Shown here piece after piece: positions 1-14,240 of a stretch of DNA of 64,000 nt (position 1 is the stretch's first letter; each line of letters begins with the position of its first letter). The stretch spans positions 2,002,461 through 2,066,460 of the forward strand of contig NZ_CM002917.1 in NCBI RefSeq assembly GCF_000154705.2, given 5' to 3'. The DNA comes from Hoeflea phototrophica DFL-43 (lineage in GTDB: Bacteria; Pseudomonadota; Alphaproteobacteria; Rhizobiales; Rhizobiaceae). The translations under genes and the position numbers were made by a program. The notes beneath the pieces were generated by a model. The model was not told where the DNA came from. It worked only from the letters and a program-made list of their open reading frames with translations, and ran no database searches.

Positions 1-3000
1 CGCGTACGCAAGATCTTCGGTAAAATCCCGGAAGTGGCAGAGATGCCGAACCTCATCGAGGTTCAGAAGGCATCTTATGACCAGTTTCTGATGGTGGAGG
101 AGCCGCAGGGCGGCCGCACCGACGAAGGATTGCAGGCAGTTTTCAAATCGGTTTTTCCGATTTCCGACTTTTCCGGCAGCGCAATGCTGGAATTCGTGTC
201 CTATGAGTTCGAACATCCAAAGTTCGATGTTGAGGAATGCCGCCAGCGTGATCTGACCTATTCGGCGCCGCTCAAGGTGACACTTCGCCTGATCGTGTTT
301 GATATCGACGAGGACACAGGCGCCAAGTCGATCAAGGACATCAAGGAGCAGAACGTCTACATGGGCGACATGCCGCTCATGACCGACAACGGCACCTTCA
401 TCGTCAACGGCACCGAGCGCGTTATCGTTTCGCAGATGCACCGGTCGCCTGGCGTGTTCTTCGACCACGACAAGGGCAAGAGCCATTCCTCGGGCAAGCT
501 GCTGTTTGCGGCCCGCGTGATCCCTTATCGCGGTTCCTGGCTCGACATCGAGTTTGACGCCAAGGACATTGTCCACGCCCGTATCGACCGTCGCCGCAAG
601 ATCCCGGTGTCGTCGCTGCTGATGGCTCTCGGCATGGATGCCGAAGAGATCCTGTCGACCTTCTACACCCATTCGGTCTACAGCCGTGACGGTGAGGGCT
701 GGCGGATTCCGTTCCAGCCTGAAACCCTCAAGGGCCAGAAGACAATCGTCGACATGATCGACGCTGATTCGAACGAAGTCGTCGTTGAGGCCGGCAAGAA
801 GCTGACCCCGCGTCTGCTGCGCCAGCTCACCGAAAAGGGCGTCAAGTCGATCAAGGCAACGGATGAGGACCTGTATGGTTCCTATCTCGCTGAGGACATC
901 GTCAATCCCGAAACAGGTGAGGTCTTCCTCGAAGCCGGGGACGAGATTGACGAAAAGACCCTTCCGGTGCTTGCCGAGGCGGGTCTTGATGAGATTCCGG
1001 TGCTCGACATCGATCACATCAATGTCGGTGCCTATATCCGCAACACCCTTGCTGCCGATAAGAACGAGAGCCGCCAGGACGCGCTGTTCGATATCTACCG
1101 TGTGATGCGTCCAGGCGAGCCGCCCACCATGGAATCGGCGGAAGCCATGTTCCAGTCGCTGTTCTTCGATTCCGAGCGCTACGACCTTTCGGCCGTTGGC
1201 CGGGTCAAGATGAACATGCGCCTTGATCTCGATGCCGAGGACACGGTGCGGGTTCTGCGCAAGGACGACATCCTTGCCGTCGTCAAGACTCTCGTCTCGC
1301 TGCGTGATGGCAAGGGCGAAATCGACGACATCGACAACCTCGGCAACCGCCGGGTTCGTTCCGTCGGCGAACTGATGGAAAACCAGTATCGTCTTGGTCT
1401 GCTGCGCATGGAGCGCGCCATCAAGGAGCGCATGTCGTCGATCGAGATCGACACTGTCATGCCGCAGGACCTGATCAACGCCAAGCCCGCGGCCGCTGCC
1501 GTGCGCGAATTCTTCGGCTCGTCGCAGCTGTCGCAGTTCATGGACCAGGTCAATCCGCTCTCCGAGATCACCCACAAGCGCCGTCTTTCGGCACTTGGAC
1601 CGGGCGGTCTGACCCGTGAACGCGCTGGCTTCGAGGTCCGTGACGTTCACCCGACACACTATGGCCGTATCTGCCCGATCGAAACGCCGGAAGGCCCGAA
1701 CATCGGTCTGATCAACTCGCTGGCCACCTTTGCCCGGGTCAACAAGTACGGCTTCATCGAAAGCCCGTACCGGAAGATCAAGGACGGCAAGGTCACTGAG
1801 GAAGTGGTCTACCTGTCGGCTATGGAAGAGGCGAAGTATCACGTTGCCCAGGCCAATGCGGAGCTGAGCGAAGACGGCTCTCTCGTCGACGAATTCATCG
1901 TCAGCCGCCATGCCGGCGACGTGATGATGACGCCGCGTGAGAACATCGATCTGATGGACGTGTCACCGCGTCAGCTGGTCTCGGTGGCTGCTGCCTTGAT
2001 CCCGTTCCTGGAGAACGATGACGCCAACCGTGCGCTCATGGGATCGAACATGCAGCGTCAGGCTGTGCCGCTGGTTCGTGCCGAAGCACCGTTCGTGGGC
2101 ACCGGTATGGAGCCGATTGTGGCGCGTGACTCGGGCGCTGCGATTGCGGCCCGCCGCGGCGGTGTGGTCGATCAGGTCGATGCGACCCGTATCGTGATCC
2201 GTGCCACCGAGGACATGGAAGCGTCGCGTTCGGGCGTTGACATCTACCGGCTGCAGAAGTTCCAGCGTTCCAACCAGAACACCTGCATCAACCAGCGTCC
2301 GCTGGTCACCGTCGGTGACGTGATCAACAAGGGCGACATCATCGCCGACGGTCCGTCGACCGATCTTGGCGATCTGGCTCTGGGCCGCAACGTGCTCGTC
2401 GCGTTCATGCCCTGGAACGGCTACAACTACGAGGACTCGATCCTTCTTTCCGAGCGTATCGTCTCTGATGACGTGTTCACTTCCATCCACATCGACGAGT
2501 TCGAAGTGATGGCACGTGACACCAAGCTCGGGCCGGAAGAGATCACCCGTGACATCCCGAACGTGTCTGAAGAGGCTCTGAGGAACCTCGACGAGGCCGG
2601 TATTGTCTATATCGGTGCCGAAGTGGCGCCGGGTGACATTCTGGTCGGCAAAATCACGCCGAAGGGCGAAAGCCCGATGACGCCGGAAGAAAAGCTTCTG
2701 CGCGCCATCTTCGGCGAGAAGGCTTCGGATGTCCGCGATACCTCGATGCGGATGCCGCCCGGAACCTACGGCACCGTCGTCGAAGTGCGCGTGTTCAACC
2801 GCCACGGCGTTGAGAAGGACGAACGCGCGATGGCGATCGAGCGCGAGGAAATCGAACGCCTTGCGAAGGACCGTGACGACGAGCAGGCGATTCTCGACCG
2901 CAACGTCTACGGCCGCCTGTCGGACATGCTCAAGGGCAAGGCTGCAATCGCCGGACCAAAGGGCTTCAAGAAGGGCGCCGAGGTCACCGAGGAAGCGATT

Positions 3001-4110
3001 GCCGAGTATCCGCGTTCGCAGTGGTGGATGTTCGCCGTTGAAGACGAAAAGCTTCAGGGCGAGATCGAAGCTCTTCGTGCCCAGTACGATGATTCCAAGA
3101 AGCTGCTGGAAAGCCGCTTCATGGACAAGGTCGAAAAGGTCCAGCGTGGCGACGAACTGCCGCCTGGCGTGATGAAGATGGTCAAGGTCTTTGTTGCTGT
3201 GAAGCGCAAGATCCAGCCCGGCGACAAGATGGCCGGCCGTCACGGCAACAAGGGTGTGGTGTCCCGCATCCTGCCTTGCGAAGACATGCCGTTCCTCGAG
3301 GACGGAACCCATGTCGACATCGTGCTCAACCCGCTTGGCGTGCCATCGCGCATGAATGTGGGCCAGATCCTCGAAACCCATCTGGGTTGGGCCTGTGCCG
3401 GCATGGGCAAGCAGATCGGCGAGATGCTTGATGCCTACAATGCGGGTGGAGAGATCCAGCCGCTGCGTGACACCATCGACAGCGTCATCGGCACCGGTCC
3501 TAAGGGCGAGCCGACCAAGCAGTATGATGATCCGTCGATTGTCCGACTGGCCGAACAGACCCGTCGGGGCGTGTCCATCGCCACCCCGGTGTTTGACGGT
3601 GCGGTCGAGGCCGACATCAACATCATGCTTGAACAGGCGGGTCTCAACGTCTCGGGTCAGTCGACGCTCTATGATGGGCGTACGGGTGAAACCTTCGACC
3701 GTCCTGTGACCGTGGGCTACATCTACATGCTCAAGCTCAACCACTTGGTCGATGACAAGATCCACGCCCGTTCGATCGGTCCATACTCGCTGGTAACCCA
3801 GCAGCCGTTGGGCGGTAAGGCGCAGTTCGGTGGACAGCGCTTCGGCGAGATGGAGGTCTGGGCGCTGGAAGCCTACGGCGCGGCCTACACGCTGCAGGAA
3901 ATGCTGACGGTGAAATCGGACGACGTCGCAGGACGTACCAAGGTCTACGAGGCCATCGTTCGTGGCGACGACACCTTCGAAGCCGGTATTCCGGAGAGCT
4001 TCAACGTTCTCGTCAAGGAAATGCGTTCGCTCGGGCTCAATGTTGAGCTGGAATCGGCCAAGATCGACGGCATCGCCGATCAGGACGAGTTGCCCGACGC
4101 GGCTGAATAA
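1..4110 (+). CDS. rpoB: RNA polymerase beta subunit, 5' end cut by window
   Basis: Catalytic beta subunit of RNA polymerase. The reading frame is already open at base 1 ([12 protein letters not shown]), so the real start lies about 11 codons outside the window; the GTG at 34 is internal. The visible part of 1369 codons fits the ~1380 aa of rhizobial RpoB. The rifampicin-binding cluster (around bases 1519-1600, [20 protein letters not shown]) keeps the Asp, His and Ser where resistance changes usually occur. The GNKGVVS and HARSIGPYS regions near the C-terminus are intact. rpoC follows after 184 bp in the same direction, so the pair is presumably co-transcribed from a promoter upstream of the window. 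Confidence 0.98.
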   Translation, partial: RVRKIFGKIPEVAEMPNLIEVQKASYDQFLMVEEPQGGRTDEGLQAVFKSVFPISDFSGSAMLEFVSYEFEHPKFDVEECRQRDLTYSAPLKVTLRLIVFDIDEDTGAKSIKDIKEQNVYMGDMPLMTDNGTFIVNGTERVIVSQMHRSPGVFFDHDKGKSHSSGKLLFAARVIPYRGSWLDIEFDAKDIVHARIDRRRKIPVSSLLMALGMDAEEILSTFYTHSVYSRDGEGWRIPFQPETLKGQKTIVDMIDADSNEVVVEAGKKLTPRLLRQLTEKGVKSIKATDEDLYGSYLAEDIVNPETGEVFLEAGDEIDEKTLPVLAEAGLDEIPVLDIDHINVGAYIRNTLAADKNESRQDALFDIYRVMRPGEPPTMESAEAMFQSLFFDSERYDLSAVGRVKMNMRLDLDAEDTVRVLRKDDILAVVKTLVSLRDGKGEIDDIDNLGNRRVRSVGELMENQYRLGLLRMERAIKERMSSIEIDTVMPQDLINAKPAAAAVREFFGSSQLSQFMDQVNPLSEITHKRRLSALGPGGLTRERAGFEVRDVHPTHYGRICPIETPEGPNIGLINSLATFARVNKYGFIESPYRKIKDGKVTEEVVYLSAMEEAKYHVAQANAELSEDGSLVDEFIVSRHAGDVMMTPRENIDLMDVSPRQLVSVAAALIPFLENDDANRALMGSNMQRQAVPLVRAEAPFVGTGMEPIVARDSGAAIAARRGGVVDQVDATRIVIRATEDMEASRSGVDIYRLQKFQRSNQNTCINQRPLVTVGDVINKGDIIADGPSTDLGDLALGRNVLVAFMPWNGYNYEDSILLSERIVSDDVFTSIHIDEFEVMARDTKLGPEEITRDIPNVSEEALRNLDEAGIVYIGAEVAPGDILVGKITPKGESPMTPEEKLLRAIFGEKASDVRDTSMRMPPGTYGTVVEVRVFNRHGVEKDERAMAIEREEIERLAKDRDDEQAILDRNVYGRLSDMLKGKAAIAGPKGFKKGAEVTEEAIAEYPRSQWWMFAVEDEKLQGEIEALRAQYDDSKKLLESRFMDKVEKVQRGDELPPGVMKMVKVFVAVKRKIQPGDKMAGRHGNKGVVSRILPCEDMPFLEDGTHVDIVLNPLGVPSRMNVGQILETHLGWACAGMGKQIGEMLDAYNAGGEIQPLRDTIDSVIGTGPKGEPTKQYDDPSIVRLAEQTRRGVSIATPVFDGAVEADINIMLEQAGLNVSGQSTLYDGRTGETFDRPVTVGYIYMLKLNHLVDDKIHARSIGPYSLVTQQPLGGKAQFGGQRFGEMEVWALEAYGAAYTLQEMLTVKSDDVAGRTKVYEAIVRGDDTFEAGIPESFNVLVKEMRSLGLNVELESAKIDGIADQDELPDAAE

Positions 4111-4119
4111 AGCCTGGAA

Positions 4120-4151
4120 GGCGCGGGGTGGCAGAAATGTTCCCCCGCGCC
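4120..4151 (+). other. Strong hairpin just after rpoB stop
   Basis: GGCGCGGGG (4120-4128) pairs perfectly with CCCCGCGCC (4143-4151) around a 14-nt loop, ten bases after the rpoB stop. No T-run follows, so it is not a typical intrinsic terminator. It could be an RNA processing or stability element between the two polymerase genes; that role is inference. Confidence 0.5.
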
Positions 4152-4265
4152 ATCATCCGTTCCGCGGTCAGTCCGCGAGCGGCAGTCGATGCCCGCGGCA
4201 AGCGGGCGACAAGAATTTCAGGCGATGGCCTGTTGCCGGGGGTCTGCCGGCGCCGTCGCAAGCCA

Positions 4266-4280
4266 AGGGCTCAGAGCCCT
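4266..4280 (+). promoter_or_regulatory. Inverted repeat abutting the rpoC ribosome-binding site
   Basis: AGGGCTC-A-GAGCCCT is a perfect 7-1-7 inverted repeat ending one base before AAAAGGAGA, the rpoC Shine-Dalgarno sequence. In RNA it would fold as a 6-bp stem with a CAG loop next to the ribosome-binding site. The position suggests an effect on rpoC translation or RNA processing, but nothing here proves a function. Confidence 0.4.
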
Positions 4281-4294
4281 AAAAGGAGACAGGC

Positions 4295-8503
<4,209 letters not shown>

Positions 8504-8533
8504 GCCCGACGTCGTTCTTCGAACCAAATGATA

Positions 8534-8559
8534 AAAGGCCGCCTTTCGGGGCGGCCTTT
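8534..8559. terminator. Bidirectional terminator after rpoC
   Basis: AAAGGCCGCC (8534-8543), loop TTTCGG, GGCGGCCTTT (8550-8559). It is a perfect 10-bp stem with A/T-rich flanks on both sides, between rpoC (plus) and the convergent DUF302 gene (minus). It can serve both. Confidence 0.85.
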
Positions 8560-8584
8560 CGCATTTCGGGGGTGAAACAATGAT

Positions 8585-9049
8585 CTATTGCGTGGCGGCG
8601 TTTGTCAGCTTTTCCAATGCACCCTTCATTGTCATGAAGGATTGGTCAGCACCTTCGATGCTGTAACGTTCCTGAAGTGCGTCCGGGTCGAGATATCCGA
8701 TCTTGGTTTGGCCCTGATCTTCCCAGATCAGGACCCGGATCGGGAGATCCAGGCCGGCACGCGGCTCGGCTTGCATGATTGGCGTGCCGATCTTCGGATT
8801 GCCGAACACCACGAGTGTCATGTCCTCAAGTTCGGCATCAATGCTTTTCGCACCCGCTGCATGATCAATGCGGGCAAATACTGTCGCTCCAGCCGCACCG
8901 ATCGCAGCCTCAAGCTTGTCAGCTGTTATCTCAACTGACGCCGGGCTTTCCTTGATGATCCAGCTGTCTTGGGCATTCGCCGAGTTGGCGGCCAGAAGGA
9001 GCAGGGCGGCGGTCGCTGTCACTTTGATTGAATGATACCATGGCTTCAT
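8585..9049 (-). CDS. Exported DUF302-family protein
   Basis: 154 aa. Residues 1-26 look like a Sec signal peptide (KVTATAALLLLAANSANA, then QDS), so the product is probably periplasmic. The rest matches the DUF302 fold, including the family-typical run FGNPKIGTPIMQ and a hydrophobic strand LPIRVLIWED. The biochemical function of DUF302 is not established. It is a single gene converging on rpoC, with the shared hairpin at 8534-8559 as its terminator. Confidence 0.8.
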   Translation of the reverse strand: MKPWYHSIKVTATAALLLLAANSANAQDSWIIKESPASVEITADKLEAAIGAAGATVFARIDHAAGAKSIDAELEDMTLVVFGNPKIGTPIMQAEPRAGLDLPIRVLIWEDQGQTKIGYLDPDALQERYSIEGADQSFMTMKGALEKLTNAATQ

Positions 9050-9216
9050 GTTGCTTTATCTCCCTGTTCGTTGGATCAACATCGGATGGTCAATCCCCAC
9101 GCATCAGGACACGGTGTCGCCGGAAACTGAAATCACGTTCACAAACATGCGTACACATCTAGGTGTGCTCGCGCAGCCGCATTCCATATAGATTTTCTAT
9201 GTGCTGTTGTTGGAAT

Positions 9217-9242
9217 AAAAAGGCCGCCTTTCGGGGCAGGCC
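9217..9242 (-). terminator. Terminator of the GNAT gene, partial copy of the rpoC terminator
   Basis: Read on the minus strand, GGCCTGCC and GGCGGCC pair with one bulged base around a 6-nt loop and are followed by TTTTT. It sits 40 bp after the GNAT stop. Bases 9218-9237 are identical to 8533-8552, so the element shares 20 nt with the rpoC terminator. Confidence 0.65.
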
Positions 9243-9282
9243 AGTTGGGAACATCAGGGATTTCGGGCAACAGGCGGTACGC

Positions 9283-9831
9283 TCACCGGTAGCGCCCGAT
9301 CTCCACCTTCCAGACAAGAGCTTCGAAGATACCGCCATCCTCGGTTGCTTCCGAAAAGTCCAGATCGGCCCGGCGCAGCAGTCCCAGTCGCTCCATAACC
9401 TTAAGGGATCGCAGGTTGTCCGGGAGCGCATAAGCGACAATGGCGTCAAGTTTTGTGACACGAACCGCATGTTCGATCGCGGCACTGGCGCTCTCGGTTG
9501 CATATCCATGTCCCCAGGCCGTGCGGTTAAAGCGCCAGCCGATTTCGTAATGAAAGCCCAACGGATGGGTGGTGGCGGGCCTTGCCATCACGCCCGCATA
9601 ACCGAGAAACCGGCCATCGCGGCTTTCCACCGCCCAACGGGAAGTTCTGTATCTTTGGTAGGTGTCGATGTAGCGATCCAGTTTGGCATCGCTGCTGGTG
9701 CGGTCGATCGGGCCGCCAAGATCCGCCATAACCTCCGGGTCGGCGTGCATGGCAGCGAAGGCATCGCGGTGGCTTTCGCGCCAGCTCAGCAAGCGCAGCC
9801 GGGCGGTCCGGATTTCAACATCCGCGTCCAC
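9283..9831 (-). CDS. GNAT family N-acetyltransferase (RimJ/RimL type)
   Basis: 182 aa. RTARLRLLSW at the N-terminus, the HYEIGWRFNRTAWGHGYATE acetyl-CoA-binding segment and NLRSLKVMERLGL near the C-terminus are typical of RimJ/RimL-like N-acetyltransferases. The substrate cannot be read from the sequence. The start is GTG at 9831 with TAGGGA ten bases upstream; no in-frame ATG fits. It lies 11 bp behind the small gene at 9843-10157 on the same strand, so the two are probably one unit. Confidence 0.88.
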   Translation of the reverse strand: MDADVEIRTARLRLLSWRESHRDAFAAMHADPEVMADLGGPIDRTSSDAKLDRYIDTYQRYRTSRWAVESRDGRFLGYAGVMARPATTHPLGFHYEIGWRFNRTAWGHGYATESASAAIEHAVRVTKLDAIVAYALPDNLRSLKVMERLGLLRRADLDFSEATEDGGIFEALVWKVEIGRYR

Positions 9832-9842
9832 ACAAGCAATCC

Positions 9843-10157
9843 CTATTCAAACGCAATAACCGCCACTTCACCTTCCATAGCGCCCTGATAGGCCGACGCA
9901 TGTGGCTCTTCATCGGGCATGTCCTCAAGAACGCCGATCTGGTCGAGATCAGCTTCGGCAAATCCCTTGGCAGACAAGGCATCAAGACAGAGCCGGACCG
10001 CGGTGTCATCGTCGGGTGCGGCTATCAGGACATGAACCGGCTTCATCTCACCGCCTTTGCGGCGGCTTGTCTGCCCGATGATGATGAAGATCGACGGTGT
10101 GTCTGCTTCATCCTCATGTTGGCCGGATTCACTGCTGTTGTCATTGTCCGAGTTCAT
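9843..10157 (-). CDS. Small hypothetical protein, unknown function
   Basis: 104 aa from the ATG at 10157 (MNSDNDNSSES, with AAGG nine bases upstream), or 67 aa from the ATG at 10046 (MKPVHVLIAAP). The folded part seems to begin at MKPVHVLIAAPDDDTAVRL and continues as alternating helix and strand with an acidic segment (LEDMPDEEPHAS). The first 37 residues are acidic and low-complexity, so the shorter start is a real alternative. I do not recognise the family. It probably shares a transcript with the GNAT gene. Confidence 0.55.
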   Translation of the reverse strand: MNSDNDNSSESGQHEDEADTPSIFIIIGQTSRRKGGEMKPVHVLIAAPDDDTAVRLCLDALSAKGFAEADLDQIGVLEDMPDEEPHASAYQGAMEGEVAVIAFE

Positions 10158-10386
10158 CACGCCATCCCTTTGCGTCTGGGTCTTGTGGCTGTTTCTCATG
10201 TTGCAGCTGCGAAGGCAACGTTTGCACCGGCTGGGGAACAATCTCCTGTGGGCAGCGCCCGAGTTAAAGCGTCAGCCAGTATTTCGTGGATTGGTGGGCC
10301 CGCGGATCTGCTTGTCATGGCGCTATCATGGTTTGTCGCCTACAACATCTCCGTGTTTTGCAATGATGGAAAACGGAGTTTTGATT

Positions 10387-10641
10387 ATGGGTATTGAGGG
10401 GCTTTTGGTTTTCCTCCTTATCGGCGCGGTTGCCGGCTGGCTTGCCGGGATCATCATGAAGGGATTCGGATTCGGTCTGATCGGCAATATTGTTGTCGGC
10501 ATCGTCGGCGCATTCGTGGCCGGCCTGGTTCTGCCTGTTGTCGGCATCTCGATAGGCGGCGGTATAGTCGGATCGATCATCCACGCCACAATTGGAGCCG
10601 TGATTCTTCTGTTCGTCATCGGGCTCATCAAGCGCCGTTGA
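10387..10641 (+). CDS. GlsB/YeaQ/YmgE-family stress membrane protein
   Basis: 84 aa with three hydrophobic, glycine-rich helices: LLVFLLIGAVAGWLAGII, GLIGNIVVGIVGAFVAGLVL and IIHATIGAVILLFVIGLI, then a basic end KRR. This is the pattern of the GlsB/YeaQ/YmgE (transglycosylase-associated) family of inner-membrane proteins often induced by stress. The ATG at 10387 has CGGAG about 8 bp upstream; an in-frame ATG upstream would add only a few residues. It stands alone, pointing towards rpsL. Confidence 0.85.
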   Translation: MGIEGLLVFLLIGAVAGWLAGIIMKGFGFGLIGNIVVGIVGAFVAGLVLPVVGISIGGGIVGSIIHATIGAVILLFVIGLIKRR

Positions 10642-11109
10642 GCGTGAGTCGTTTCAGGCGGTGATTCCTCTCAGCCAGGCGATTTTAGTGCCCAGCATGA
10701 CGGGAAATTCACTCGCGGGAAGAGCCGGTCTTGGTTCCGGGCAACAAAAGGCCTGAAAGTGCGCGCGCGGCACAAGAATGTTTCGCGCTTGATCCGGCGT
10801 TTCGACCGGGCACCCCGGAATAACGATTTTCTCCGCCATGGCCTTGACGAGGTGAGGGGAAATCAGTAGTTACCGGCCACCAAGACCGATGTGAGGCGCT
10901 CTTCTTCGGGACGACACGTCCTGAAAGTTGCCTCAAACAAGGTTTCAGACTGCACTGTGAACTGACAATGCTGCACGCATGACGCTGACAATTGCGTCCT
11001 CTGCTTTCATGGGCCTTCCGGCAAAACCGGTTCGGCCCTTGTTTTGCGCATACAGTCTGCAGGCATGGTGCCTGAAAAGGCGAAACATGAATTCTAAAGG
11101 GATGGTTAC
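10642..11109. other. 468-bp gap before rpsL
   Basis: I see no convincing gene. A 61-codon minus-strand frame (10654-10839) has no recognisable features. A hairpin (GGGCC/GGCCC with inner CCGG/CCGG, 11011-11038) followed by TTGTTTT may end a transcript or form part of the str leader. The str promoter should lie here, but I could not place it. The rpsL ribosome-binding site is AAAGGGA, 8 bp before the ATG. Confidence 0.4.
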
Positions 11110-11481
11110 ATGCCAACTGTAAACCAGCTGATCCGCAAGCCGCGCCAGGCGCCGGTGAAGCGCAACAAGGTTCCCGCGCTGGAGCAGAATCCGCAGAAGC
11201 GCGGCGTTTGCACCCGGGTGTACACCACGACCCCGAAAAAGCCGAACTCGGCTCTTCGTAAGGTTGCCAAGATTCGCCTGACCAACGGCTATGAAGTCAT
11301 CGGCTACATTCCGGGTGAGGGTCACAACCTTCAGGAACACTCCGTGGTGATGATCCGCGGCGGCCGCGTCAAGGACCTTCCCGGCGTGCGCTACCACGTG
11401 ATCCGCGGCGTTCTCGACACCCAGGGCGTCAAGAACCGCAAGCAGCGCCGCTCGAAGTACGGCGCCAAGCGTCCGAAGTAA
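11110..11481 (+). CDS. rpsL: 30S ribosomal protein S12
   Basis: 123 aa, first gene of the str group. S12 sits at the decoding centre. Lys43 (in TPKKPNSA) and Lys88 (in GRVKDLPG), the usual sites of streptomycin-resistance changes, are unaltered. Asp89, the residue that RimO methylthiolates in other bacteria, is present. rpsG follows after 68 bp, then fusA and tuf, the classical str order. Confidence 0.99.
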   Translation: MPTVNQLIRKPRQAPVKRNKVPALEQNPQKRGVCTRVYTTTPKKPNSALRKVAKIRLTNGYEVIGYIPGEGHNLQEHSVVMIRGGRVKDLPGVRYHVIRGVLDTQGVKNRKQRRSKYGAKRPK

Positions 11482-11549
11482 TTGTATCTGCGGGCCGCAT
11501 CAAAGGATGCGGCTCGTTGTTTCGACCAATCTGTTGAAAGACGAAAAGC

Positions 11550-12020
11550 ATGTCACGACGTCACAGTGCAGAAAAGCGTGAAATCAACCCGGATCCGAAG
11601 TTCGGTGACCTGGTTCTCTCCAAGTTCATGAATGCCATCATGATGCACGGCAAGAAATCTGTTGCCGAGCAGATCGTTTATGGTGCGCTTGATCAGGTTG
11701 AGCAGCGTGCAAAGCAGGAGCCGGTGCCGATGTTCCACCAGGCGCTCGAAAATGTTGCTCCGCACGTGGAAGTCCGTTCGCGCCGCGTCGGTGGCGCAAC
11801 CTACCAGGTTCCCGTTGATGTGCGTCCAGAGCGCCGTCAGGCTCTTGCCATTCGCTGGCTGATTGCTGCAGCTCGCAAGCGCAACGAAACCACCATGATC
11901 GAGCGCCTCTCGGGCGAACTCATGGATGCCGCCAACAACCGCGGCAGCGCTGTGAAGAAGCGGGAAGACACCCACAAGATGGCCGATGCCAACCGTGCTT
12001 TCTCGCATTATCGCTGGTAA
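11550..12020 (+). CDS. rpsG: 30S ribosomal protein S7
   Basis: 156 aa, full length. It is the primary assembly protein of the 30S head. The conserved start [12 protein letters not shown] and the segment [17 protein letters not shown] are present. In E. coli S7 represses its own str mRNA; no such site could be recognised here. fusA begins 30 bp later. Confidence 0.99.
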   Translation: MSRRHSAEKREINPDPKFGDLVLSKFMNAIMMHGKKSVAEQIVYGALDQVEQRAKQEPVPMFHQALENVAPHVEVRSRRVGGATYQVPVDVRPERRQALAIRWLIAAARKRNETTMIERLSGELMDAANNRGSAVKKREDTHKMADANRAFSHYRW

Positions 12021-12050
12021 TCCAGGACCTGTTTCCGAAAGGCATTGAAA

Positions 12051-14141
12051 ATGGCCCGCGAATACGCAATCGAAGACTACCGCAATTTCGGCATCATGGC
12101 GCACATCGACGCCGGCAAGACCACGACCACCGAGCGCGTCCTTTACTATACCGGCAAGTCGCACAAGATCGGTGAAGTCCATGACGGCGCTGCCACCATG
12201 GACTGGATGGAGCAGGAGCAGGAGCGTGGCATCACCATCACCTCTGCTGCGACCACCACGTTCTGGAAGGGCCGCGACGGCAAGATGTGCCGCTTCAACA
12301 TCATCGACACTCCAGGCCACGTTGACTTCACCATTGAAGTTGAGCGTTCGCTGCGCGTTCTCGACGGCGCGATCGCCCTGCTCGATGCGAATGCCGGTGT
12401 GGAGCCGCAGACCGAAACTGTCTGGCGTCAGGCCGACAAGTACAACGTCCCGCGGATGATCTTCTGCAACAAGATGGACAAGACCGGCGCCGACTTCTAT
12501 CGCTCGGTGTCTATGATCAAGTCGCGCCTTGGCGCAACGCCTGTTGTCTGCCAGCTGCCGATCGGTGCTGAAACCGAATTTGTAGGCGTCGTTGACCTGA
12601 TCGAAATGAATGCATTGGTCTGGCGCGATGAATCGCTCGGCGCGCAGTGGGATGTCGTTGAGATCCCGGACGACCTTAAGGAAAAGGCAGAAGAGTACCG
12701 CGAGCTCCTCATCGAAACTGTCGTTGAAATCGACGAGGGCGCCATGGAGCGTTACCTCGAAGGTGAAATGCCGGGCAATGACGAGATCCGCTCACTGATC
12801 CGCAAGGGCACCATTGCCGTGCAGTTCTTCCCGATGTTCTGCGGCTCTGCCTTCAAGAACAAGGGCGTTCAGCCGTTGCTCGATGCTGTTGTCGACTACC
12901 TGCCGAGCCCGGCCGAAGTGCCGGCCATTGAAGGCATCGACGTCAAGACCGAGCAAGAAACCACGCGTCCTGCAAGTGATGAAGAGCCGCTTTCAATGCT
13001 CGCCTTCAAGGTCATGAACGACCCCTTCGTTGGTTCGCTGACCTTTGCCCGTATCTATTCCGGCAAGCTCGAAAAGGGCTCGTCTGTGATGAACACGGTC
13101 AAGGAAAAACGCGAGCGTGTTGGCCGTATGCTGCAGATGCACTCGAACTCGCGTGAAGACATCGAAGAAGCCTTTGCCGGCGATATCGTTGCGCTCGCGG
13201 GCCTCAAGGAAACCACCACGGGCGACACGCTGTGTGATCCGCTCAAGCCGGTGATCCTCGAGCGCATGGAATTCCCTGATCCGGTTATCCAGATCGCGAT
13301 CGAGCCGAAGACCAAGGGCGACCAGGAAAAGATGGGCCTCGCGCTCAACCGTCTGGCTGCTGAAGATCCTTCCTTCCGCGTCAAGACGGACGAAGAATCC
13401 GGTCAGACCATCATCGCTGGTATGGGCGAATTGCATCTCGACATTCTCGTTGACCGCATGCGTCGCGAGTTCAAGGTTGAGGCCAATGTCGGCGCCCCGC
13501 AGGTTGCCTACCGTGAATCGATCACAAAGGCATACGAAGCCGATTACACCCACAAGAAGCAGTCGGGTGGTTCGGGTCAGTTTGCGCGCGTCAAGATCCG
13601 GTTCGAGCCAAACGACGAGACCGAAGAGTTCATTTTCGAGAGCAAGATCGTCGGTGGTTCGGTTCCCAAGGAGTACATCCCGGGCGTCCAGAAGGGCATC
13701 GACAGCGTGATGAATTCGGGCCCGCTCGCAGGCTTCCCGATGCTGGGTATCAAGGCAACCCTGATCGACGGTGCCTACCATGATGTGGACTCCAGCGTCC
13801 TCGCCTTTGAAATCGCAGGTCGCGCTTGCTTCCGCGAAAACTCGAAGTTCATGGGCCCGCAGCTGCTTGAGCCGATCATGAAGGTTGAGGTCGTGACACC
13901 GGAAGATTACGTCGGTGACGTGATCGGTGACCTGAACTCGCGCCGTGGTCAGATCCAGGGCCAGGAAATGCGCGGCATCGCCGTGGTGATCGACGCACAT
14001 GTGCCGTTGGCCAACATGTTCAAATATGTCGATACGCTGCGGTCGATGTCTCAGGGCCGGGCGCAGTATTCGATGGTCTTTGATCATTACGCGCCGGTTC
14101 CGTCGAATGTCTCCCAGGAGATCCAGGCGAAATACGCTTAA
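12051..14141 (+). CDS. fusA: Elongation factor G
   Basis: 696 aa GTPase that drives translocation. G1 is AHIDAGKTT (residues 17-25), followed by the DTPGH and NKMD motifs, then domains II to V with a full C-terminus. The start is ATG 12051 ([14 protein letters not shown]) with GAAAGG upstream; a TTG two codons earlier is less likely. It is third in the str group, with tuf 99 bp downstream. Confidence 0.99.
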   Translation: MAREYAIEDYRNFGIMAHIDAGKTTTTERVLYYTGKSHKIGEVHDGAATMDWMEQEQERGITITSAATTTFWKGRDGKMCRFNIIDTPGHVDFTIEVERSLRVLDGAIALLDANAGVEPQTETVWRQADKYNVPRMIFCNKMDKTGADFYRSVSMIKSRLGATPVVCQLPIGAETEFVGVVDLIEMNALVWRDESLGAQWDVVEIPDDLKEKAEEYRELLIETVVEIDEGAMERYLEGEMPGNDEIRSLIRKGTIAVQFFPMFCGSAFKNKGVQPLLDAVVDYLPSPAEVPAIEGIDVKTEQETTRPASDEEPLSMLAFKVMNDPFVGSLTFARIYSGKLEKGSSVMNTVKEKRERVGRMLQMHSNSREDIEEAFAGDIVALAGLKETTTGDTLCDPLKPVILERMEFPDPVIQIAIEPKTKGDQEKMGLALNRLAAEDPSFRVKTDEESGQTIIAGMGELHLDILVDRMRREFKVEANVGAPQVAYRESITKAYEADYTHKKQSGGSGQFARVKIRFEPNDETEEFIFESKIVGGSVPKEYIPGVQKGIDSVMNSGPLAGFPMLGIKATLIDGAYHDVDSSVLAFEIAGRACFRENSKFMGPQLLEPIMKVEVVTPEDYVGDVIGDLNSRRGQIQGQEMRGIAVVIDAHVPLANMFKYVDTLRSMSQGRAQYSMVFDHYAPVPSNVSQEIQAKYA

Positions 14142-14240
14142 TTGTCCGGCTGCCGGGTCCGCGTTTGGAACGCCGGTCCGGCCCGGAGACCGAAACAGTA
14201 AATTGCCCTTAACGGGCGGAATGAGAATGGAGAGCCGAAG

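Noticed and set aside
1963..3765. 600-codon open frame antisense to rpoB
   Set aside because: It lies inside rpoB. Its His/Asp/Arg/Leu-rich composition is what the reverse complement of GC-biased codons gives. No ribosome-binding site is seen.
10654..10839. 61-codon minus-strand frame before rpsL
   Set aside because: No recognisable motif or convincing ribosome-binding site, so it was left in the gap description.
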